Assembly (NCBI GenBank): GCA_014377155.1 | Contig: JACMQD010000038.1 | Coordinates: 1-20,454, forward strand | From: Herminiimonas sp. | Lineage (GTDB): Bacteria; Pseudomonadota; Gammaproteobacteria; Burkholderiales; Burkholderiaceae | DNA length: 20,454 bases | Direction: 5' to 3' | Part shown: positions 15,626 through 20,454 of the stretch, one piece after another | Position numbering within the stretch: position 1 is the first letter of the stretch | Layout: each line of letters opens with the position of its first letter | Position numbers and translations under genes: made by a program | The notes under the pieces: model-generated | Told to the model about the DNA's origin: nothing | The model's database searches: none | The model's input: only the letters and a program-made list of their open reading frames with translations

Positions 15626-16249
15626 CTAAGAAGCGGATGCCATACGTTGATTTTTGTCGGAAAGCGTCTTGATCAAGCCGTCGATCCCGCCTTTGCGAAT
15701 TTGGGCGGCAAAACTGCTTCTGTAGGTCTGCACCAGCCACGCGCCCAAAATATTGATGTCATAAATCTTCCAGCCGTCGGCATGCTTTTCGAGGCGATAG
15801 TTGAGTTGAATCGGTGCGCCACCTGATTGCACGACCACCGACCTGACTTCCACCCTCGTATCGGCGGGACTGCCGCGCATGCGCTTGAACATGATCTCCT
15901 GATCCCTGATTTGCGAAATCGCACCGGCGTATACGTGGGTCAGCAAGTCGCGAAATTCAGTGGTCAGCCGTTGTTGCTGGTCGGGGGTCGCCTTGCGCCA
16001 ATTGCGGCCCGCGGCCAGGGCTGTCATGCGCTGGAAATCGACGTGCGGCAAAATCCTGGCTTCCACCAGCGCCTGTACCCGAGTCGTGTTGCCGGCCTGA
16101 ATTTCCGGGTCGGCCCTGGCCAGATCAAAGACTTCCTGGCTGACCCGCTTGACCAGTTCATCCGGTGCTTCCAGCGCGGCGGCCTCATGCATGCACACTA
16201 GACCGGCAATAGCCGCGGCAAGTACAAATATCTGTTTCAGATGTCGCAT
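15626..16249 (-). CDS. mlaC: MlaC/Ttg2D-type periplasmic phospholipid-binding protein
   Basis: MlaC carries phospholipids through the periplasm between the outer-membrane MlaA complex and the inner-membrane MlaFEDB transporter. The start is ATG 16249 after GGAGAG, giving 207 residues; an in-frame ATG lies further up. Residues 1-26 are a signal peptide (MRHLKQIFVLAAAIAGLVCM, then HEAAALEA). The mature part has the family pattern: VSQEVFDLAR (about 35), ARILPHVDFQRMTALAAGRNW (about 64), ATPDQQQRLTTEFRDLLTHVY, then the beta-rich section VRSVVVQSGGAPIQLNYRLE and GWKIYDINILGAWLVQTYRS, which includes the classic YDI motif. No mlaE, F, D or B homologue is visible beside it, so this is an orphan copy. 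It may serve a distant mla operon or hopanoid or toluene-tolerance functions. Confidence 0.9.
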   Translation of the reverse strand: MRHLKQIFVLAAAIAGLVCMHEAAALEAPDELVKRVSQEVFDLARADPEIQAGNTTRVQALVEARILPHVDFQRMTALAAGRNWRKATPDQQQRLTTEFRDLLTHVYAGAISQIRDQEIMFKRMRGSPADTRVEVRSVVVQSGGAPIQLNYRLEKHADGWKIYDINILGAWLVQTYRSSFAAQIRKGGIDGLIKTLSDKNQRMASAS

Positions 16250-16308
16250 TTTTCTCTCCATCGTTTGCAACAAAAGCAGCTCGCACCCCGGTAATCATTT
16301 AGTTTGAC

Positions 16309-16641
16309 TTGGTTGGGGCGCACTCAATCAACGGTGCAAAGGTTTTGGAGCTGCGCATCCACTCCATGGCTGAACTGCACCAACAGATCGTGTGCTGCAA
16401 GACTTGCATTGTCCGGCCGAATAGGCGGACGCCGGCGATCAGCGACAGTACGGCAGTCAACCGTGCTGCTGGCTATGATGTTGCCGATCACGGTCTACGC
16501 ATGAAGCGCTTCCACATTAAATACGGTAGCAAGCGATCCCGGGATGCACGGAAAAACATACTATCAAGCCATGCCGATGGGCCCTTCAAACATCAGCTCC
16601 TCTTTGTGCCGATATGCGCAACGCCGGATCATCGGCGTTGA
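16309..16641 (+). other. Unassigned open frame in the mlaC/Rieske gap
   Basis: The 450 bases between mlaC and the Rieske gene have no recognisable gene. The only frame of note reads 110 residues from a weakly supported start at 16309. Its middle part, AGYDVADHGLRMKRFHIKYG then SKRSRDARKN, looks more protein-like than its ends. The G-x-D-x-x-D-x-G-x-R-x-x-x-x-IK pattern recalls small nuclease-like or DUF6998-type domains, but I cannot support an identification. The frame may be chance or a gene remnant. Confidence 0.2.
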
Positions 16642-16723
16642 GCTTCTGCCTCTGCCTCTGCGCGGTCTGTGCGGTAGCGTACAGCAGCGAGCGAATGCAG
16701 CGTCTGCGCGTCTACAAAATGCC

Positions 16724-17374
16724 CTAGTCTCCGACACGGACGAGCGTTGACGACACGTATTGATAAGGAGGAATCACAAGATTGGTCGGCGCGGGTACGT
16801 TCTTGAAGACGCGGCCGGCGAAATCAAATTTCGAGCCATGGCAGGGGCAGTAAAAACCACCGGGCCAATCGTTGCCAAGCGAACCCTCGCCAGCGGCGCT
16901 GACCCCTCTCATGACCGGAGAACAGCCAAGGTGTGTGCAGACGCCGACGATAACGGCCAACTCTGGCTGTAGGGAGCGATAGGCATTGCGGCAAGCTGCC
17001 GGCTGCTCGGAGTGCGCCGATTCAGGGTCGGCCAGCAGCGCCGCATCCTGCCCGATCGATTTAATCATGCCCGCATCGCGCCTGAGCAGCCAGACAGGCT
17101 TGCCGCGCCACACAACCGTCTTCAGTTCACCGGGGTGCAGAGAGCCGATTTCGACTTCAGTAGGTCCGCCTTCCGCTTTTGCCCGCGCCGAAGGTTCCAT
17201 GCTTTCAAGAAAAGGGATGGCCGCGGCGACCAAACCTGCGCCGCCGACAGTGGAGGTTGCGATCAGCAAGCGCCGCCGCGAGCGCATCGCCGCATCGTCA
17301 AGATTATCGAGGCGATCGTCACCCGTCGGCTCGGAAGGTGGAGCAGGTGAATTTGGTCGAGTGGGGTGGTTCAT
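16724..17374 (-). CDS. petA: Rieske iron-sulfur protein of ubiquinol-cytochrome c reductase
   Basis: The Rieske subunit takes an electron from ubiquinol and passes it to cytochrome c1 in the bc1 complex. It has 216 residues from ATG 17374, chosen because AAGGA lies seven bases before it. A Tat-type anchor follows: RSRRRLLIATS at residues 31-41, then a hydrophobic helix (TVGGAGLVAAAIPFLESM). The [2Fe-2S] site is complete: CTHLGC at 146-151 and CPCHGS at 176-181, giving ligands Cys146, His148, Cys176 and His179 and the disulfide pair Cys151/Cys178. The SKFDFAGRVFKNVPAPTNL and PPYQY stretches follow as usual. Two things are odd. About 30 hydrophilic residues precede the Tat motif, longer than normal, and no cytochrome b or c1 gene (petB, petC) is next to it. 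A solitary second copy is therefore likely. A start at Met30 would give a normal-length protein but lacks a ribosome site. Confidence 0.93.
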   Translation of the reverse strand: MNHPTRPNSPAPPSEPTGDDRLDNLDDAAMRSRRRLLIATSTVGGAGLVAAAIPFLESMEPSARAKAEGGPTEVEIGSLHPGELKTVVWRGKPVWLLRRDAGMIKSIGQDAALLADPESAHSEQPAACRNAYRSLQPELAVIVGVCTHLGCSPVMRGVSAAGEGSLGNDWPGGFYCPCHGSKFDFAGRVFKNVPAPTNLVIPPYQYVSSTLVRVGD

Positions 17375-17773
17375 CTTTATTCCTTCTGTGGATGATCAGC
17401 GTGGCGGACGCCGCAGCGAGTGATGCAATTACCTTCGCGGCACAGAGGTACCAAGCTAAAACGATTTAAGTGACAGCGCTAAGAGTCTGCTCCAAGACGA
17501 GCGAGCAATCAACCCAATGTCACAGGGGTGAACATCTTCGTGTTTCTGCGTCGCATTTCATTTGCCGACAACATGCGCGGCGGCCAGGTGGTGTGAACGA
17601 TCGTAGTGCACGAACTCGTTAATCGTCGATACCACGATGCCCGCAAAGTCAGCCGGGGACACGATGGCCGCCAAGCATTGGAAATACGTGGGCAATGTGG
17701 AACGCCAATTCACCCCAAGATTCGACGACCCGCCATCGTCGGCAAAAAAGAGGACGTCGTCGTTTCCCGCGTC
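17375..17773. other. Gap upstream of the Rieske gene, no confirmed gene
   Basis: No complete gene is supported. On the minus strand, the frame of the ParE-like remnant runs on to 17558 with a tail that is not ParE-like: FAGIVVSTINEFVHYDRSHH, then LAAAHVVGK at its end. That tail reads like part of some protein, but I do not recognise it. Plus-strand frames over the same bases look like shadows. The 5' flank of the Rieske gene (17375-17480) presumably holds its promoter, but I see no convincing -35/-10 pair. Confidence 0.3.
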
Positions 17774-17999
17774 AGTGTGTTTTATCCGCAAAATCTCCAC
17801 GCTCGTTGTCTGCGCCCGGTAGATCACAACATAATTCGGATGCACGACCATCTCCCTGGTGCCGCGCTTGCGGCCAATGCGGAACAGCTCGGGATGCGCC
17901 CGTAATTTTTCAGCCTTTGCGCGCAGGTCGGTGGCGAAGCGCTCAAGTGAGCGGGACTCGGCAGGAATTGTAAAAATCAGACAAGACTAAGCGGGCCAT
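17774..17999 (-). pseudogene. ParE/RelE-type toxin remnant
   Basis: A minus-strand frame reads ESRSLERFATDLRAKAEKLR, then AHPELFRIGRKRGTREMVVH, then PNYVVIYRAQTTSVEILRIK followed by HT. This is the C-terminal two thirds of a ParE-family toxin, which poisons DNA gyrase: the helix, the FRIGRKRG...REM turn, the YVVIYR strand and the final VEILRI.H strand are all present. The N-terminal part is lost. In another frame, ATG 17999 gives MARLVLSD, similar to a ParE start, suggesting deletion plus frameshift near 17975. Past the usual C-terminus the frame runs on into unrelated sequence. No antitoxin gene is visible upstream; that place is taken by the flavin oxidoreductase start on the other strand. 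Confidence 0.6.
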
Positions 18000-18020
18000 C
18001 GCGCATACGGGGAGCGAATG

Positions 18021-18035
18021 CTGATCAATAATCAG
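18021..18035 (+). promoter_or_regulatory. Perfect inverted repeat upstream of the flavin oxidoreductase
   Basis: CTGAT-caata-ATCAG is a perfect five-base inverted repeat whose end lies 23 bases before ATG 18059. Its place, between the likely promoter zone and the start codon, would suit an operator or a short mRNA hairpin, but a repeat this short can arise by chance. No regulator gene is adjacent. Confidence 0.25.
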
Positions 18036-18058
18036 AAACTCCCCCGACTGGAACAATC

Positions 18059-19129
18059 ATGATTCAACCTCGTCAGGGCCAAGCGCCCGCGCCGCTTGGC
18101 CGTAATGAATTTCATCTGGAATTTCGCAAATCCTTTGTCGATCCTTCTTTCGACAGTGTTGCCGGACAACTGGCAAGTATCGAAGAGATTGCTTGGAAGA
18201 ATTACGTCGACGGACACAAGGCGCCAGTGACCGAAAAAGCCGGTGCGGAATTCGCCGACCCGGATTACGACATGTCGGTCGAATGGAAAGCCACCCACGA
18301 TCGACTGTTGGCTGCCGAGCGCCGGCAAAAGGATCCTGACGGGCCGTCGCGGGTGTTGCTGATCTGTGGTTCGGCCCGCAACGATGGCAGCTGCCCCGGC
18401 GAAATCTCCAAGACTTGGCGACTAACGCAATGGTCGAAAGAGGTACTTGAATCGGCGGGAATCGAAGTCGACCTGCTCGACCTGAGCCTGCTGATTTCGG
18501 ATTACGACCGGCACATTCATCCGTGCAAGGGTTGCGCCTCGACCGCAATGCCGCTGTGCCATTGGCCCTGCAGCTGTTATCCGAATCACGGCCAGCGCCA
18601 GACCAACGACTGGATGGCCGAGATTTATGAAAAATGGGTCGCCGCACATGGCGTCATCATTCTCACACCCGTGTACTGGTATCAAGCGCCGGGCGTGCTG
18701 AAGCTGATGATTGATCGCTTGGTGTGTGCCGATGGCGGCAATCCCGACCCGACTACGACCCATGGCAAGAAAGCGGCAGAAGCGAAGGAACTAGAGCTTG
18801 CGGGCTGGTCGTATCCGAAACACCTGGCCGGCCGAACCTACGGCCTGGTAGTGCACGGGGATGTCGCCGGAATCGAAGGCGTGCGCCGCGGCTTGTCCGA
18901 TTGGCTTGACTGGATGGGGCTGGTCGACGCTGGCCAAATGGCGCGGCTGGACCGATTCATCGGCTACTACGAATCCTATGCCCTCAGCCATGAGGTGCTA
19001 GACCATGACCAGGCGATGCAGGAAGAAACCCGCAACGTCGCGCGCGCCGTTGCGATCGCGGTCAGTCAATTGCGCAAGGGTGAACTACAGCCGCCGGATA
19101 TCTCGCTGAAAAGACCACGTCCGAAATAG
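18059..19129 (+). CDS. NAD(P)H-dependent flavin oxidoreductase with cysteine cluster
   Basis: The 356-residue protein is a member of the flavodoxin-like NAD(P)H:FMN oxidoreductase family. Residues 98-230 form the flavodoxin fold: RVLLICGSARNDGSC (98-112, flavin phosphate loop), a helix, VDLLDLSLLISDYD, GVIILTPVYWYQAPG (198-212), then VLKLMIDRL, the typical isoalloxazine-contact and dimer region. A charged region of about 95 residues precedes the fold and is not usual for the short members of the family. After DYDRHIH comes an unusual cluster, CKGCASTAMPLCHWPCSC, with cysteines at 156, 159, 167, 171 and 173. The start is ATG 18059; only a weak CTGGA lies before it. The product is predicted to be cytoplasmic. 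The electron acceptor is unknown. The gene stands alone between a toxin remnant and an IS remnant. Confidence 0.82.
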   Translation: MIQPRQGQAPAPLGRNEFHLEFRKSFVDPSFDSVAGQLASIEEIAWKNYVDGHKAPVTEKAGAEFADPDYDMSVEWKATHDRLLAAERRQKDPDGPSRVLLICGSARNDGSCPGEISKTWRLTQWSKEVLESAGIEVDLLDLSLLISDYDRHIHPCKGCASTAMPLCHWPCSCYPNHGQRQTNDWMAEIYEKWVAAHGVIILTPVYWYQAPGVLKLMIDRLVCADGGNPDPTTTHGKKAAEAKELELAGWSYPKHLAGRTYGLVVHGDVAGIEGVRRGLSDWLDWMGLVDAGQMARLDRFIGYYESYALSHEVLDHDQAMQEETRNVARAVAIAVSQLRKGELQPPDISLKRPRPK

Positions 19130-19212
19130 CCTCAAAGGCGCAGGTCTGTTGGAAGGTTAAGTCACGGTTTTTGAAGTTGCTGTAACGAAGGAACAACGGA
19201 TTTTTCTAAAAC
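19130..19212. other. Gap after the flavin oxidoreductase
   Basis: A short non-coding stretch between the oxidoreductase stop and the transposase remnant. It could contain the edge of the insertion sequence (GGTCTGTTGGAAGG at 19142-19155 is loosely like IS6 ends), but the match is too poor to claim. No terminator is seen. Confidence 0.3.
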
Positions 19213-19548
19213 TTGCGCTATGCGCCGCGTGTCATCATCACTTACAAACTCAAAAGCTGCGCGGCGGTTAAACGCGAGATCCCGCCAAGCACAGAACATC
19301 TTCAACACAAGGGGCTAAACAACCGATGCGAGGTATCGCATCAACCGACCAGACAACGAGAAAAACAGATGCGACGATCCAAATCCTCGCGCCACGCACA
19401 ACGATTTTTGTCGACCCATGCGCCTATCAATAATCTTTTCCGCATTCGCCGCTTTCATGCCACGGCGTCGGCATATCGAGAGGAACGTCAACACGCTTTT
19501 TCAATATGGCACGAGGCACGTTGCGCCCATGGTTTCAACAATGCATAA
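19213..19548 (+). mobile_element. IS6-family transposase remnant (C-terminal part)
   Basis: The frame reads PRVIITYKLKSCAAVKREI, then EHLQHKGLNNRCEVSHQPTR, then QREKQMRRSKSSRHAQRFLS and NNLFRIRRFHATASAYREER, ending AFSIWHEARCAHG. This is the C-terminal third of an IS6-type DDE transposase, whose consensus here is P.VI.TDKL.SY..A followed by LNNR.E.SHQPTR. The glutamate of the DDE triad is kept, but the aspartate of the TDKL motif is tyrosine, so it is inactive even apart from the missing N-terminal two thirds. Nothing upstream back to 19130 resembles the rest, and I could not identify terminal inverted repeats. It abuts the truncated TetR gene. Confidence 0.75.
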
Positions 19549-19619
19549 AACGGCGCTCAATTTGGCATAAATTTAACCAAGAAAATTGATCTCTCGTTTT
19601 TCGCTCAGCAAGTTGACGG

Positions 19620-19735
19620 TACCCTGCTACGGCATCCATGCGGGCGCCGCTGTAGCCCTTGGCGGCGAATTCCGCGATCGCCAATTTCAGCAGACACGCG
19701 TAGGGCGCCGCTGCATCGCGCTTCGGTGCTGCCAT
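19620..19735 (-). pseudogene. TetR-family regulator, truncated after ~37 residues
   Basis: ATG 19735 overlaps the polysaccharide deacetylase stop (TGATG), so the two were probably translated together. It encodes MAAPKRDAAAPYACLLKLAI, then AEFAAKGYSGARMDAVA. This is the first helix and the start of the helix-turn-helix of a TetR-type repressor (consensus LL.AAI.EFA.KGYSGAR.D.IA). At about 19625 the similarity ends. The frame continues with GYRQLAERKT and stops at 19535 without the recognition helix or the ligand domain. The break lies close to the IS6 remnant, so an insertion followed by deletion probably removed the rest. Such a pair with a PuuE-like deacetylase could have regulated purine or allantoin use, but the repressor cannot work now. 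Confidence 0.65.
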
Positions 19736-20454
19736 CAGCGCGTTCCCCCACGGGACGGCAGACCGAATGTCTGCAGCGCGTCAATCGAGCGTACATGTTC
19801 GTGGATGAGGCCAGGGGTGGTCCACCACGCCTGGCCGCGCCTGCGGATCGCCTGCAGCGCCTGGCGCAGCAGTTTCAGCCGGTACGGCTGACCGATCAGG
19901 TACGGATGCAGGGCGATGCCCATGACCAGCGGCTGCTGCGCGCTCTGGCGCAGCATTTCGTCGAACTGGTCTTCGATCATGCGGGCAAACGGCGCCATGT
20001 CCATCTGGCGCGCCACCAGCATCGGAATATCGTTCAGTTCCTGCGGATAGGGAATCGACCACAGGCTGCCGTTACGGGTCTGCATCGGCAGCGGCTGGTC
20101 GTCGTGACACCAGTTCAGCGTGTAGCCATAGCCGCACTCGTGCAACAGGTCGGGCGTGGTGGCGCTTTCGGCGATCCAGGGCGAGAGCCAGCCGCGCGGC
20201 GGCGTGCCTTCCATCTGTTCGATACGGGCGGCGCAACTCGCGATCAGCGTGCGCTCGGCTGCTTCGTCAGCGCTGTTTTGACGCTCCGCATTGGTGTGGC
20301 CGTGGCCGATGAATTCGTCGCCGCGAGCGCGCAGGGCATCCATGAGTTGCGGCGCATGATCGTAGAGCGCGGTGTTGACCAGCGCTCCGACCGGAATATC
20401 GAGCTCGGAAAACAGATCGAGGCAGCGAAACGCCCCGACCCGATTGCCATATTC
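19735..20454 (-). CDS. Polysaccharide deacetylase family protein, PuuE-like (3' part)
   Basis: The frame is open to the window edge, so the start lies beyond 20454; 239 codons are visible. The visible part begins EYGNRVGAFRCLDLFSELDI, then PVGALVNTALYDHAPQLMDA, LRARGDEFIGHGHTNAERQN and GWLSPWIAESATTPDLL. This is the NodB-like barrel of polysaccharide deacetylases in the variant close to allantoinase PuuE. The GHGHTN stretch holds the metal-site histidines, and ALHPYLIGQPYRLKLLRQAL carries the C-terminal histidine region. It ends LQTFGLPSRGGTR. In this subfamily the substrate may be a cyclic amide such as allantoin rather than a polysaccharide; the visible sequence cannot decide. The downstream gene, a TetR regulator, is truncated. 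Confidence 0.85.
   Translation of the reverse strand, partial: EYGNRVGAFRCLDLFSELDIPVGALVNTALYDHAPQLMDALRARGDEFIGHGHTNAERQNSADEAAERTLIASCAARIEQMEGTPPRGWLSPWIAESATTPDLLHECGYGYTLNWCHDDQPLPMQTRNGSLWSIPYPQELNDIPMLVARQMDMAPFARMIEDQFDEMLRQSAQQPLVMGIALHPYLIGQPYRLKLLRQALQAIRRRGQAWWTTPGLIHEHVRSIDALQTFGLPSRGGTR

Noticed and set aside
1..20454. CRISPR arrays, tRNA and rRNA genes, riboswitches, prophage modules
   Set aside because: No repeat-spacer pattern, cloverleaf, rRNA core sequence or phage structural gene was recognised on either strand.

Overview
The window looks like a chromosomal segment of a GC-rich Gram-negative bacterium, most likely a betaproteobacterium of the Burkholderiales type. This is inferred from the gene set: a membrane PQQ glucose dehydrogenase, an MlaC-type periplasmic lipid carrier, a Tat-dependent Rieske protein, a DUF2254 membrane protein and a ~400-residue desaturase. 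Codon usage points the same way. No marker gene settles the species. No rRNA, tRNA or CRISPR array was seen.

Layout. Positions 1-4495 (plus strand) hold the 3' part of a PQQ glucose dehydrogenase, a degenerate copy of the start of the DUF2254 gene, a cysteine-free thioredoxin-fold exported protein, a fatty acid desaturase, a probable terminator hairpin and an intact DUF2254 protein. Positions 4581-15348 (minus strand) form a long carbohydrate cluster. In transcription order it runs: transaldolase, glucose-6-phosphate isomerase, phosphoglucomutase (broken), a glycoamylase-family glucanase, a small frameshifted gene, a 1307-residue GH94-type protein, and possibly a very small ORF. A heavily deleted transketolase remnant lies on the plus strand between the glucanase and the small frameshifted gene. 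Positions 15626-17374 (minus) carry an orphan mlaC and an orphan Rieske gene. Positions 17375-20454 hold a ParE-like toxin remnant, an intact NAD(P)H:flavin-type oxidoreductase with an unusual cysteine cluster, an IS6-type transposase remnant, a TetR regulator cut off near the IS remnant, and a polysaccharide deacetylase gene running out of the window.

How the genes fit together. The glycoamylase-family and GH94-type proteins resemble two of the domains of cyclic beta-1,2-glucan synthase (NdvB), but they are separate genes here and no GT84 synthase domain is present. The simplest inference is a degradative route. An endo-acting glucanase would shorten a beta-glucan, possibly beta-1,2-linked, and a phosphorylase would release glucose-1-phosphate. 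Pgm and Pgi would pass the carbon to fructose-6-phosphate, and transaldolase with a transketolase encoded elsewhere would exchange it with pentose phosphates. The substrate is not proven by sequence.

The most striking feature is decay. Transketolase has lost most of its middle and carries a nonsense codon and frameshifts. Pgm has one frameshift after codon 21 and one in-frame amber codon about 93 codons from its end. A small gene before GH94 has a single-base insertion. A ParE toxin and an IS6 transposase are fragments. Either the pathway is being lost, or some of the single-base lesions are sequencing errors. The transketolase deletions cannot be explained by base-calling errors.
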